Origin: Roseiarcus sp963833955
Lineage (GTDB): Bacteria; Pseudomonadota; Alphaproteobacteria; Rhizobiales; Beijerinckiaceae
Assembly (NCBI GenBank): GCA_963833955.1
Contig: CAWHZY010000017.1
Coordinates: 202,449-266,448 of the forward strand
DNA length: 64,000 nucleotides
Direction: 5' to 3'
Positions 43,284-52,538 of the stretch are shown here, one piece after another. A program made the translations under genes and the position numbers. The notes below the pieces were generated by a model. The model did no database searches and was not told the DNA's origin. It saw only the letters and a program-made list of their open reading frames with translations. Each line of letters starts with the position of its first letter. The stretch's first letter is position 1.

Positions 43284-44243
43284 CTGTCTGAGCGAACGAA
43301 GACGCGGACGGTTTCTCACATCGTCAGCTTCCTTGAGGCGCTTGCCTCCGAGCGCGGCGCGAGCGTGAACACGATCGACGCCTATCGGCGCGATCTCGCC
43401 GACTACGAAGCCTATCTCAAGAGCAAGGACATGGACGCGCTGAAGGTGGACACAGCCTGCGTGCGGGGGTTCCTGGCAGCCCGTAGCGCGCAGAAGCTGA
43501 GCGCGGCGTCACTGGCGCGCCGTCTGTCGGCGATCCGTCAGTTTCACAAGTTCCTGTACGCCGAAGGTTGGCGGCGCGACAACCCGACACTGGCGGTCGA
43601 GGGCCCGCGCCGCTCGCGCCCGCTTCCCAAGCTGCTCAGCATGGCCGAGGTCGAGCGCCTAATCGCGACCGCGCGTGAGGGACTCGACTTCGCGGAGCGG
43701 CCGTTGCGCGAGCGGCTGGATGCGGCGCGCATCGCTTGTCTCATCGAACTCATCTACGGGTCGGGTTTGCGCGTGTCGGAAGCCTTGAGCCTCAAGAAGT
43801 CGATCGCAACAGCCAAGTGCCCCCTCATCCCCGTGCGCGGCAAAGGCGACAAGGAGCGCCTGGCGCCGCTCTCGGGTCCCGCCCGCGCCGCAATATGTGC
43901 GTTCCGCGCTTTGCTCGATCAAGTTTCGCCGGGCGCCGCGACGAGCGCCTGGCTGTTTCCCGCCGCGAGCGCGAGTGGCCACATGACGCGTCAGGCCTTC
44001 GCGCGCGATCTCAAACGCGTCGCCGCGGCGGCGGGCATTTCGTCGGCGCGGGTGAGCCCACACGTGCTTCGCCACGCCTTCGCCAGTCACCTGTTGCAGA
44101 ATGGCGCGGACCTGCGCGTCGTCCAGGATCTGCTCGGCCATGCCGACATCGCGACGACGCAGATCTACACCCACGTGCTCGACGAGCGCGCCAAGGCGAT
44201 GGTGCGCGATTTGCACCCCATGAACGACGATGAAGGCGGATGA
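43284..44243 (+). CDS. xerD: Tyrosine recombinase XerD-like, probable CTG start
   Basis: A site-specific recombinase of about 319 residues. The N-terminal SAM-like domain is followed by the catalytic domain with R (G-S-G-L-R-V-S-E), K (G-K-G-D-K-E-R), H-x-x-R (H-V-L-R-H), L-G-H-A-D and the nucleophile Tyr in Q-I-Y-T-H-V. No ATG, GTG or TTG lies before GTG 43365, yet the frame upstream encodes a normal XerD N-terminus (V-S-H-I-V-S-F-L-E-A-L-A). CTG 43284 lies 8 bases after GAGGAGGAA, which makes it the likely start. The protein probably resolves chromosome dimers at dif. It is coupled to the next gene by ATGA. Confidence 0.85.
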   Translation: MSERTKTRTVSHIVSFLEALASERGASVNTIDAYRRDLADYEAYLKSKDMDALKVDTACVRGFLAARSAQKLSAASLARRLSAIRQFHKFLYAEGWRRDNPTLAVEGPRRSRPLPKLLSMAEVERLIATAREGLDFAERPLRERLDAARIACLIELIYGSGLRVSEALSLKKSIATAKCPLIPVRGKGDKERLAPLSGPARAAICAFRALLDQVSPGAATSAWLFPAASASGHMTRQAFARDLKRVAAAAGISSARVSPHVLRHAFASHLLQNGADLRVVQDLLGHADIATTQIYTHVLDERAKAMVRDLHPMNDDEGG

Positions 44244-44569
44244 CGGCCGAGCGTGAGCCCTGGCGGGCCACTCGCGAGGGCGTGATCGTCTCCTGCCGGC
44301 TCACGCCGAAGGGCGGACGCGACGCGATCGATGGCGTTGCTCGGCTTGCCGACGGATCGTCCGTGCTCACGGCGCGCGTGCGGAGCGCTCCGCAAGACGG
44401 CGAAGCCAATCGCGCTTTATGCGCGCTCTTGGCGGCGCGGCTCTACGCGCCAAGCTCAAGCGCGCGGATCGTCGCCGGCTCAAAGAGCCGTATCAAGCAG
44501 GTCGCCATTTCAGGCGACCCTGCGGCCCTTGTCGCCAGGCTGGAAGCGCTGTCGGCGAACGGTAAATGA
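44240..44569 (+). CDS. DUF167 (YggU-type) protein
   Basis: A 109-residue small protein of the conserved DUF167/UPF0235 family: L-T-P-K-G-G-R-D-A near residue 22, A-P-Q-D-G-E-A-N-R-A near 50, and A-G-S-K-S-R-I-K near 80 match its three conserved blocks. The function in bacteria is unknown. Its start overlaps the xerD stop by four bases. Confidence 0.88.
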   Translation: MTAEREPWRATREGVIVSCRLTPKGGRDAIDGVARLADGSSVLTARVRSAPQDGEANRALCALLAARLYAPSSSARIVAGSKSRIKQVAISGDPAALVARLEALSANGK

Positions 44570-44669
44570 GAGGGGCCGCCGCGCGCGACGGACGCCATTG
44601 CGCTGAAAGCGAAAAAGGGCTTCGATGGCGCAAGCTCGCGGTCGCGAGCAAGTCGCAGGAGAAAGCCCC

Positions 44670-46260
44670 ATGAAAGCGCTCACCTTTGCCGGCGTCGCGC
44701 TGGCCGCGTTGTTAGCGGGCGCGGGCCTCGCTTCGGCAAAGACCCTGGTTTACTGCTCGGAGGGCAGTCCGGAGAATTTCACGCCGGCGATCAACACCAC
44801 GGGAACCAGCTTCGATGCAGCGCGGCCCGTCTACAATCGCCTGACTGAATTCAACCGCGGCACGACTGACGTCGTCCCCGGTCTCGCCGAAAGCTGGGAA
44901 GTGACCGACGGCGGCAAGACGATCACCTTTCATTTGCGCAAAGGCGTCAAGTTCCATTCGTTGAAGGACTTCAAGCCGACGCGCGACTTCAACGCCGACG
45001 ATGTCCTGTTTTCGTTCGACCGGCAGTGGAAGCCCGACGACCCGTACTACAAAGTCTCCGGCGGCAAGTACGACTATTTCAACGACATGGATATGCCGAA
45101 GCTGCTCGACTCGCTGGAGAAGACCGACGATTACACCGTCGTCATGAAGCTCAAGACGCCGAATGTCGCCATTCTCGCCAATCTGGCGATGGACTTCATG
45201 GCGATCGGGTCGAAGGAATACGCAGACTTCCTGCTCAAGAAGGGAACGCCCGAGCAGTTCGATCAGGCGCCGGTCGGCACAGGCCCGTTCTCGTTCGTCT
45301 CCTATCAGAAGGATTCCGTCATCCGCTATAAAGCTAACAAGGACTTTTACGGCGAGAAGCCGCTGGTCGACGACCTCGTGTTCGCCATCACGCCCGACGC
45401 AACGGCGCGCTACGCCAAGCTCAAAGCGGGCGAGTGCCACGTTAATGCTTACCCAAGGCCCGCCGATCTCGAGGAGATGGAGAAGGACTTCGACTCTCAA
45501 GGTGATCAACATGCCGGGTCTCAACGTCGCCTATTGGGCCTTCAACGCGATGAAGCCGCCGTTCGACAAGAAAGAGGTTCGTCAGGCTTTGTCGATGGCG
45601 ATCGATCGCGACGCGATCATCAAGGATGTCTATCTCGGCGCGGGTTCGAAGGCGACGACGCTGATCCCTCCCACCCTGTGGTCCTTCAACGACAAGATTC
45701 CGGACGTGCCCTTCGATCAGGAGAAAGCCAAGGCGATGCTGGCCGCGGCCGGGGTCAAGACGCCGCTCGACATCGATCTCTGGTACATGCCGGTGTCGCG
45801 ACCCTACAATCCCAACGGCAAGCGCATTGGCGAGATGATGCAGGCCGACCTCGCCAAGGTCGGCGTCAACGCCAAGCTCATAACCTATGAGTGGGGAGAG
45901 TATCGCAAGCGCCTCGCCGCTGGCGAGGAGACCACCGGACAGTACGGTTGGACCGGGGACAATGGCGACCCGGACAACTTCTTTTTCCTGAGAGGTTGCC
46001 CCGGCGGCAAACCTGGCGACAGCAACCCGACGAAATGGTGCAACGCCGAGTTCGATGAGTTGCTGGCGAAGGCCCGCACCCTGACGAGCCAGGCCGATCG
46101 GGCGAAACTCTATGCGCGCATGCAGGAGATCGAGCACGACGAGGCCCCGGAGCTTCTGCTCGCACATTCCATCGTGTTCGAAGCCATGCGCTCGAACGTG
46201 ACCGGCTATAAGCAGAGCCCGCTTGGAACGCACGCGTTCGAAGGCGTCGACCTTAAGTAA
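44670..46260 (+). CDS. dppA: Dipeptide ABC transporter substrate-binding protein, internal frameshift
   Basis: A periplasmic family 5 solute-binding protein of about 530 residues, with a signal peptide ending A-S-A. The start ATG 44670 follows CAGGAGA. The first frame runs to L-E-E-M-E-K-D near 45488; a surplus T (GACTTCGACT) breaks it, and the next frame continues S-T-L-K-V-I-N-M-P-G-L-N-V-A-Y-W-A-F to the normal end at 46260. The rest of the dpp operon is intact, so a base-calling error is likely. It delivers dipeptides (possibly also haem or 5-aminolevulinate, as in E. coli) to DppBC. Confidence 0.85.
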
Positions 46261-46269
46261 AGGCCGTTC

Positions 46270-46304
46270 CGGGCTCCGCCAGCCACGAGGCAGGGCGGGG
46301 CCCG
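46270..46304 (+). promoter_or_regulatory. Hairpin between dppA and dppB
   Basis: CGGGCTCCGCC and GGCGGGGCCCG form an 11-base stem with one G-T pair and a 13-base loop, followed by TTGTTTT. It may act as a leaky terminator that keeps dppA expression above that of the membrane genes. Confidence 0.6.
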
Positions 46305-46321
46305 TTGTTTTCGGATCGGCC

Positions 46322-47335
46322 ATGGTCGCCTATTTCCTTCGCCGCATCGCGCTGACCATCCCGACTTTCCTTGCGCTGATGTTCCTGACTTTCGCCGCTA
46401 TCCGTCTCGTGCCGGGCGATCCTGTCGAGGTCAGGACCGGCGAGCACGGCATGTCGCCGGAGAGGCTCGCGTATTTTCGCCACGAACTCGGCCTCGACCA
46501 GCCGGTGTGGAAGCAGTTTCTTGATTATGTCTCAAGCCTCGCGCATGGCGACTTCGGCGTGTCGCTGTCGTCGCAGCAGAAGGTTGTGACCGAGTTTCTG
46601 ACCCTGTTCCCGGCGACGCTCGAACTTTCGTTCTTCGCCATGCTGTTCGCGATCGCGATCGGGGTCCCGGCCGGCGCGCTTGCAGCAGTGAAGCGCGGCG
46701 GCTTCTATGATCAGGCGCTGATGACGGTGTCGCTGTTCGGTTATTCGATGCCGATCTTCTGGTGGGGGCTGCTGCTCATCATGTTCGTTTCGGTGCGGCT
46801 GGGGCTTCTACCCGTGTCGGGCCGGATCGACCTCATCAACTATTCGTTCGATCAGCCGACCGGCTTCATGACTATCGACGCCCTGCTTTCCGAGCAGCCC
46901 GGCGCTTTCCTTGACGCGTTGCGCCACCTCGTTCTGCCGGCGATCGTGCTCGGCACGGTGCCGCTCGCCGTCATCGCCCGCATGACCCGCTCCTCGATGC
47001 TCGAAGTCTTGAGCGAGGATTACGTGCGCACCGCGCGCGCCAAAGGACTGTCGCCAACGCGGGTCATCGGCGTCCACGCGTTGCGCAATGCGCTTCTGCC
47101 AGTGGTGACGGTGATCGGCCTCTCGGTTTCCAGCCTGATGGCCGGCGCCGTGCTGACGGAGACGATCTTTTCCTGGCCGGGCGTCGGCCACTGGCTCATC
47201 GATTCCATTGGCCGACGCGATTATCCAGCACTGCAGGGCGGCGTTCTGCTCATCTCCGCCGTCGTCGTGCTGGTCAATCTGATCGTCGATCTCGTCTATG
47301 GAATCATCGATCCCAGGATCAGTCATGGCCGCTGA
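46322..47335 (+). CDS. dppB: Dipeptide ABC transporter permease DppB
   Basis: A 337-residue inner-membrane permease with six helices. R-L-V-P-G-D-P-V-E near residue 26 is typical of the DppB/OppB group, and the ATPase-contact loop is R-T-A-R-A-K-G-L-S near residue 240. ATG 46322 is chosen because the upstream frame does not resemble the family. It overlaps dppC by eleven bases. Confidence 0.93.
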   Translation: MVAYFLRRIALTIPTFLALMFLTFAAIRLVPGDPVEVRTGEHGMSPERLAYFRHELGLDQPVWKQFLDYVSSLAHGDFGVSLSSQQKVVTEFLTLFPATLELSFFAMLFAIAIGVPAGALAAVKRGGFYDQALMTVSLFGYSMPIFWWGLLLIMFVSVRLGLLPVSGRIDLINYSFDQPTGFMTIDALLSEQPGAFLDALRHLVLPAIVLGTVPLAVIARMTRSSMLEVLSEDYVRTARAKGLSPTRVIGVHALRNALLPVVTVIGLSVSSLMAGAVLTETIFSWPGVGHWLIDSIGRRDYPALQGGVLLISAVVVLVNLIVDLVYGIIDPRISHGR

Positions 47336-48251
47336 CGTCGCCGCGCTGACGACCCCGATTGGCGACGAGGCGGCGGCCGTTCTTGCGCAGCCTTCGCCCC
47401 TTGCGTCGTTCTGGGCCGCGTTCCGGGAAAACCGCGGCGCGGTCATCGGCCTCGCCGTGTTCGCCATCATCGTTCTCCTCGCGCTCACGGCCAATGTCGT
47501 TGCGCCCCACTCGCCGATCGAACAGTTCCGCGACGCGGTGCGAGCGCCGCCAGTATGGGAGGCCGGCGGCTCCTGGCGCTTCGTGCTCGGAACCGACGGC
47601 GACGGCCACGACACGCTGTCGCGCCTCATCTTCGGGGCGCGGGTGTCGCTTTTCATCGGCCTCTCGGTGATGTGCGTGTCGTTCATTGTCGGCGTGGCGC
47701 TCGGGCTCGTTGCAGCGATGGCCGGTCCTGTCTTCGACGTCGCCATCACGCGGCTCATGGATCTGATCATGGCGGTGCCGAGCCTGGTGCTCGCTGTGCT
47801 GGTCGTTGCGGTGCTGGGGCCAAGCCTCGCCAACACGATCATCGCGGTGACGATCGTCTATCTGCCGGCCTACGTGCGTCTCGCCCGCGCGTCCGCGCTC
47901 GGCGAACTGAACAAGGACTATGTGACCGCCGCGCGCGTGATCGGCGTCGGGCCGCTGAGGCTCGCCGCCTCGACCGTGCTGCCGAACTGCCTCGCTCCTC
48001 TCATCGTGCAGGCGGCGCTTGGTGTGTCGAGCGCCATCCTCGAGGCGGCGGCGCTTGGCTTCCTTGGCCTCGGCGCGCAGCCGCCGACGCCGGAATGGGG
48101 CGCGATGCTCGCGGACTCGCGCGAATTCATTCAGTCCGATCCCTGGATCGTGGCTCTCCCCGGCTTGGCCATTCTCATCACGGTCGTTGCCATCAATCTC
48201 ACCGGCGACGGCCTGCGCGACGCGCTCGATCCCAAGATGCGGAGAGGTTGA
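47325..48251 (+). CDS. dppC: Dipeptide ABC transporter permease DppC
   Basis: A 308-residue permease of the DppC/OppC group. The N-terminal helix is followed by the periplasmic H-x-L-G-T-D-like region (V-L-G-T-D-G-D-G-H-D) and the coupling loop T-A-A-R-V-I-G-V-G. It pairs with DppB to form the channel. Its stop overlaps the dppD start (TGATG). Confidence 0.93.
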   Translation: MAADVAALTTPIGDEAAAVLAQPSPLASFWAAFRENRGAVIGLAVFAIIVLLALTANVVAPHSPIEQFRDAVRAPPVWEAGGSWRFVLGTDGDGHDTLSRLIFGARVSLFIGLSVMCVSFIVGVALGLVAAMAGPVFDVAITRLMDLIMAVPSLVLAVLVVAVLGPSLANTIIAVTIVYLPAYVRLARASALGELNKDYVTAARVIGVGPLRLAASTVLPNCLAPLIVQAALGVSSAILEAAALGFLGLGAQPPTPEWGAMLADSREFIQSDPWIVALPGLAILITVVAINLTGDGLRDALDPKMRRG

Positions 48252-49255
48252 TGGCGCCGCCTCTGCTCGAAATCCGCAATCTCTCCGTCTCGTTTGCCAC
48301 GCGCCATGGCCCGTTCACCGCGGTGGACGGATTCGACCTGACGCTCGATCGCAACGAAGTGCTGGCGATCGTCGGCGAATCCGGCTCCGGCAAGTCGGTG
48401 GCGATGCTGGCGGCGATGGGCCTGTTGCCTGTGACCGCAACCGTATCCGCGGATCGCATGGCCTTCGACGGCGCGGATCTCCTGTCGATGACCACGAATG
48501 AGCGGCGCCGGATCGCCGGCAAGGACATGGCGATGATCTTCCAGGAGCCGATGTCGTCGCTCAATCCATGCTTCAATGTCGGCTTTCAGATCGGCGAAGC
48601 GCTGAAGACGCATCTCAATCTTAACCGCGCCGCGCGCGACCAACGTATCGTCGAGCTTCTCACGGAGGTCGGCATTCCCGATCCCGAGCGCCGCGTGCGC
48701 GCCTATCCCCACCAGCTCTCCGGGGGCATGAGCCAGCGCGTCATGATCGCAATGGCGCTCGCCTGCCGGCCCAAGCTCCTGATCGCGGACGAGCCGACCA
48801 CGGCGCTCGATGTCACCATCCAGGCGCAAATCCTCGATCTTCTGATGCGGGAGCGCCACGAAAATGGCATGGGGCTTGTGCTCATCACCCACGACATGGG
48901 CGTGGTCGCCGAAACCGCTGATCGCGTCATTGTCCAATATGCCGGTCAGGAGATGGAGACGAATGGCGTGCGCGCGCTGTTTGCCGATCCGCATCATCCC
49001 TATACCGCAGCGCTTCTGGCGGCGTTGCCGGAGCGGGCGAATGGGCGGCGCCTGGCCGCCATTCCGGGCGTCGTGCCCGGGCCGTTCGACCGCCCGCGCG
49101 GCTGCGTGTTCTCAGCCCGCTGCGCCTTTGTTTTCGACGCCTGCCATGATGCCGAACCGCCGCCCGCTGAGCCGGCGCTCGGCCGCGCGCGCTGCCTGAC
49201 GCCATTGGTCGCGGGGATTCCGAGCGCGCTCGAGCTGCAAGGGTCGCCCCCGTGA
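48251..49255 (+). CDS. dppD: Dipeptide ABC transporter ATPase DppD
   Basis: A 334-residue ATPase. Walker A G-E-S-G-S-G-K-S lies near residues 42-49, signature L-S-G-G-M-S-Q, and Walker B L-I-A-D-E-P-T. The C-terminal oligopeptide-transporter domain has the cysteine pattern C-V-F-S-A-R-C-A-F, then C-H, which in relatives binds an iron-sulfur cluster. It overlaps dppF by four bases. Confidence 0.93.
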   Translation: MAPPLLEIRNLSVSFATRHGPFTAVDGFDLTLDRNEVLAIVGESGSGKSVAMLAAMGLLPVTATVSADRMAFDGADLLSMTTNERRRIAGKDMAMIFQEPMSSLNPCFNVGFQIGEALKTHLNLNRAARDQRIVELLTEVGIPDPERRVRAYPHQLSGGMSQRVMIAMALACRPKLLIADEPTTALDVTIQAQILDLLMRERHENGMGLVLITHDMGVVAETADRVIVQYAGQEMETNGVRALFADPHHPYTAALLAALPERANGRRLAAIPGVVPGPFDRPRGCVFSARCAFVFDACHDAEPPPAEPALGRARCLTPLVAGIPSALELQGSPP

Positions 49256-50214
49256 GCGCCATCCTCGAGGCCAGGGGCCTGACCCGGGACTATTCCGTCT
49301 CGCGCGGCGCCTTCCGTTCCCGCGCGACGATCAAGGCGCTCGCGGGCGTTTCCTTCTCGCTTCAAGCCGGGCGCACCCTGGCGGTGGTCGGCGAGTCCGG
49401 CTCCGGCAAATCGACGCTGGCGCGGCTCCTCACCTTGATCGAAAATCCGACCGCGGGCGCGCTCCTGATCGACGGCGAAGATGTCGCGCACGCGAGCGCG
49501 GCGACGAGGCAGCGTCTCCGGCGGGAAATCCAGATCGTCTTCCAGAACCCCTATGGGTCGCTCAACCCGCGCCAGACGATCGGCAAGGCCCTCGAGGAGC
49601 CGCTGCTCGTCAACACGGAACTGAGCGCCGCCGAGCGCAAGGCCGAGGCGCTGTCGATCATGGCCAAGGTGGGCTTGAGGCCCGAATATTATCACCGCTA
49701 CCCGCATATGTTCTCGGGCGGCCAGCGGCAGCGCATCGCCATCGCCCGGGCGCTCATGCTGAAGCCGAAAATCCTGGTGCTGGATGAGCCGGTGTCGGCC
49801 CTGGACGTTTCGATCCGCGCTCAGGCGCTCAACCTGCTAGCCAGCTTGCAGGAGGAATTTGCGCTTGCCTATGTGTTCGTCTCGCACGATCTTTCGGTCG
49901 TGCGCCACATCGCGGACGAGGTGATGGTGATCTATCTTGGCAATGCGGTCGAGATCGGCGAGCGCGCCGCGATTTTCGACCGCCCGCAGCATCCCTACAC
50001 GCAGGCGCTCCTGTCCGCGACGCCGGTCGCCGATCCGACCGCCAAGCGCCAGCGCATCCTGCTTTCCGGCGAGCCGCCATCGCCATTCGCGCCGCCGCCG
50101 GGATGCGCGTTTCATCCGCGCTGCCCGCTCGCCTTCGATCGCTGCAGCGCCGAGAAGCCGCCGCTCGAGATGAAGCAGGGGCGCGACGTCGCCTGTTGGG
50201 CTGTAGCGGCATGA
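49252..50214 (+). CDS. dppF: Dipeptide ABC transporter ATPase DppF
   Basis: A 320-residue ATPase starting at GTG 49252. Walker A G-E-S-G-S-G-K-S-T, signature F-S-G-G-Q-R-Q and Walker B L-V-L-D-E-P-V-S-A-L are clear, and the C-terminus carries C-A-F-H-P-R-C. With DppD it forms the ATPase pair of the importer. The next gene starts within its last codons (ATGA). Confidence 0.93.
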   Translation: MSAILEARGLTRDYSVSRGAFRSRATIKALAGVSFSLQAGRTLAVVGESGSGKSTLARLLTLIENPTAGALLIDGEDVAHASAATRQRLRREIQIVFQNPYGSLNPRQTIGKALEEPLLVNTELSAAERKAEALSIMAKVGLRPEYYHRYPHMFSGGQRQRIAIARALMLKPKILVLDEPVSALDVSIRAQALNLLASLQEEFALAYVFVSHDLSVVRHIADEVMVIYLGNAVEIGERAAIFDRPQHPYTQALLSATPVADPTAKRQRILLSGEPPSPFAPPPGCAFHPRCPLAFDRCSAEKPPLEMKQGRDVACWAVAA

Positions 50215-51824
50215 GCGTCGAGACCTACGATTTCATCGTTGTCGGCGCCGGCTCGGCCGGCTGCGTGCTGGCCAATCGGCTGAGCCGCGATCCCCGCAAT
50301 CGCGTGCTCGTCGTCGAGGCTGGCGGCCGCGACAATTGGATCTGGTTCCATATTCCCGTTGGCTATCTCTACGCCATCGGCAATCCGCGCGCCGACTGGA
50401 TGTTCAAGACCGCGCCGGAGCCGAATTTGGGCGGCCGCTCGATCGCCTATCCGCGTGGCCGGGTGGTGGGCGGCTCCTCCGCCATCAACGCCATGATCTA
50501 TATGCGCGGCCAGGCGGCCGACTATGACGGCTGGCGCCAGCTCGGCCTTGCCGGCTGGGGCTGGGACGATGTGCTGCCCTACTTTCTCCGCCAGGAGGAC
50601 CATCACGGAGGCACGAGTGAACTGCATGGGTCCGGCGGCGAGTGGCGCGTCGAGCGCCCGCGCGTCTCCTGGCCGATCCTCGACGCGGTGCGCGAGGCGG
50701 GGGTCGAAATCGGCATTCCGAAGATCGCCGACTTCAATCAGGGCGACAACGAAGGCTCGGGCTATTTCGAGGTCAATCAGCGCCGCGGGCGGCGCTGGAG
50801 CGCGGCGACGGCATTCTTGAAGCCGATCCTCAAGCGGCCGAACCTGCACCTTGCGACCGGCGCGCATGTGGAGCGAATTCTGTTCGAGGGTCGGCGCGCC
50901 ACAGGCCTGCGCTACAGCCAGCACGGCGTCAGCCACGACGCGCGAGCCGGGCGCGAAGTCATTCTCGCCGCGGGCGCTATTGGCTCGCCCCAGCTCCTGG
51001 AGCTTTCGGGCGTCGGGGCCCCGGATCGCCTCGAGGCGATCGGCGCCTCGGTCGTCCACGCGCTGCCGGGGGTCGGCGAAAATCTGCAGGATCATCTGCA
51101 GCTGAGAGCCATCTTTGGCGTCACGGGCGCGCGCACGCTCAATGTCGACTACCAGTCGCGGGTCAAGCGGGCGATGATGGGGCTCGACTATGGCTTTCGC
51201 CGGCGCGGCCCGCTGACCATGGCGCCCTCGCAGCTCGGCCTGTTCGCCAAGTCCTCGCCCGACTACGCGACCGCCAATATCGAATTCCACGTCCAGCCGT
51301 TGTCGCTCGATCGTTTCGGCGAACCTATGCATTCCTATCCGGCGATAACGATTAGCGTCTGCAATCTGCGGCCGGAGAGCCGCGGCTCGACCCACGCCTC
51401 GAGCGCCGATCCGCGCGCCGCGCCGGTCATCCAACCGAACTATTTGTCGGCTCTCGCCGATCGGCGGGTTGCCGTGGACTCGATCCGGCTCACGCGCCGT
51501 CTTGCCGCCGCGCCCGCGCTCGCGCGCTACGCGCCCCAGGAACTCAAGCCCGGCGCAAACTTGCAGTCGGACGATGAGCTTCTGCGGGCGGCGGGAGAGA
51601 TCGGCACCACGATCTTCCACCCTGTCGGGACCGCGAAGATGGGATTGACGCAGGATCGGTTGGCTGTGGTCGACGAACGGCTGAGGGTTCACGGTCTCAC
51701 GCGGCTACGTGTCGCCGACGCCTCCGTGATGCCGCGCATCACCTCCGGCAATACCGGATCGCCGACAATGATGATCGCCGAGAGGGCGGCCGAGATGATC
51801 CTCGCCGACGCGGGCGCCGCCTGA
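50211..51824 (+). CDS. GMC-family FAD oxidoreductase (choline dehydrogenase-like)
   Basis: A 537-residue glucose-methanol-choline oxidoreductase. The FAD motif G-A-G-S-A-G-C-V-L-A is near residues 12-21, followed by V-V-E-A-G-G. The GMC signatures G-G-S-S-A-I-N-A-M and G-A-I-G-S-P-Q-L-L are present, and the catalytic His lies in T-I-F-H-P-V-G-T-A-K-M-G. Such enzymes oxidise alcohols using FAD. It is translationally coupled to dppF, though no direct link with peptides is known; the alcohol substrate is unknown. A choline dehydrogenase role is not implied, because betaine genes are absent. Confidence 0.9.
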   Translation: MSVETYDFIVVGAGSAGCVLANRLSRDPRNRVLVVEAGGRDNWIWFHIPVGYLYAIGNPRADWMFKTAPEPNLGGRSIAYPRGRVVGGSSAINAMIYMRGQAADYDGWRQLGLAGWGWDDVLPYFLRQEDHHGGTSELHGSGGEWRVERPRVSWPILDAVREAGVEIGIPKIADFNQGDNEGSGYFEVNQRRGRRWSAATAFLKPILKRPNLHLATGAHVERILFEGRRATGLRYSQHGVSHDARAGREVILAAGAIGSPQLLELSGVGAPDRLEAIGASVVHALPGVGENLQDHLQLRAIFGVTGARTLNVDYQSRVKRAMMGLDYGFRRRGPLTMAPSQLGLFAKSSPDYATANIEFHVQPLSLDRFGEPMHSYPAITISVCNLRPESRGSTHASSADPRAAPVIQPNYLSALADRRVAVDSIRLTRRLAAAPALARYAPQELKPGANLQSDDELLRAAGEIGTTIFHPVGTAKMGLTQDRLAVVDERLRVHGLTRLRVADASVMPRITSGNTGSPTMMIAERAAEMILADAGAA

Positions 51825-52297
51825 TGTGGAAGGAAATGCAAACCCTTCCGCCGGACGGGCGCCAGTCGGAGACGGCGCTGATGATCGCCCGCGGGGTGCG
51901 GCGGCTTCTCCGGGCGCGCGGCTTCTCGAGTGTAACCGAGCTCGCGCTGACGGACGGTCGGCGCGCTGATATCGCGGCGGTCAATCGCGACGGCGAGGTG
52001 TTGATCGTCGAGGTCAAGTCGTCGCCAGCGGACTTTCGCACCGACCGCAAGTGGCGCGACTATGCCGCCTGCTGCGACCGGCTCTATTTCGCCATTTCGG
52101 AGCATACGCCGGTCGACTTGATGCCTCCCGAGGCGGGTCTCATCGTGGCGGACCCTTATGGCGCGGAGATGGTGCGCGAAGCCGAACTTAGGCGCATGGC
52201 CCCGGCCAGCCGCCGCGCGGTTCTGCTGCGCTTGGCCGTCGTGGCCGCCGACCGGCTGCATCGCCTTGCCGATCCGGCGGCAATCTTGGACTTCTGA
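51824..52297 (+). CDS. mmcB: MmcB-family DNA repair protein
   Basis: A 157-residue protein with a nuclease-like fold. E-V-K-S-S-P-A-D-F-R-T-D-R-K-W and A-G-L-I-V-A-D-P-Y-G-A match the MmcB family, which in Caulobacter is SOS-linked and aids mutagenic repair. D-I-A-A-V, then E-V-K, suggests a restriction-endonuclease-like active site. Its ATG overlaps the preceding stop by one base. Confidence 0.85.
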   Translation: MWKEMQTLPPDGRQSETALMIARGVRRLLRARGFSSVTELALTDGRRADIAAVNRDGEVLIVEVKSSPADFRTDRKWRDYAACCDRLYFAISEHTPVDLMPPEAGLIVADPYGAEMVREAELRRMAPASRRAVLLRLAVVAADRLHRLADPAAILDF

Positions 52298-52349
52298 TCG
52301 GCAAGCGGCGCTTGGCCGGCGCCTTCTCGGATCTGCTTATACCAAAACT

Positions 52350-52371
52350 CGATGATCGGAACCGATCATCG
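52350..52371. repeat. Perfect 22-base palindrome
   Basis: CGATGATCGG and CCGATCATCG around AA, 52 bases after mmcB, preceded by TTATACCAAAA. It could be the mmcB terminator hairpin or part of a dispersed palindromic unit; no T-run follows. Confidence 0.55.
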
Positions 52372-52411
52372 CCTTATAGCCGAAGCGCGAATGCGCGCCC
52401 GCGCCGTTGCG

Positions 52412-52456
52412 CGGGTTTGAGCGCGATAAGTCGCGCCCAAATAGAATTGGTATTAA
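52412..52456. repeat. Relative of the 50-base palindrome
   Basis: Contains GAGCGCGA, a 4-base loop and a 23-base right arm ending CAAATAGAATTGGTAT that differs from the right arm at 15649-15671 by one base. The left arm is degraded. Confidence 0.6.
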
Positions 52457-52477
52457 ACCCGCGGAAGCCTGCCCACA

Positions 52478-52510
52478 CAAAAGAGAGGCCGCCATGTCGC
52501 CATGGCGGCC
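52478..52510 (-). terminator. Rho-independent terminator of the PEP-CTERM gene
   Basis: GGCCGCCATG and CATGGCGGCC form a perfect 10-base stem with a 4-base loop. Read on the minus strand it is followed by TCTCTTTTGTG. It lies about 30 bases after the stop of the minus-strand gene. Confidence 0.8.
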
Positions 52511-52538
52511 CTTCGCATATATTTCGAGACGAAACGGA

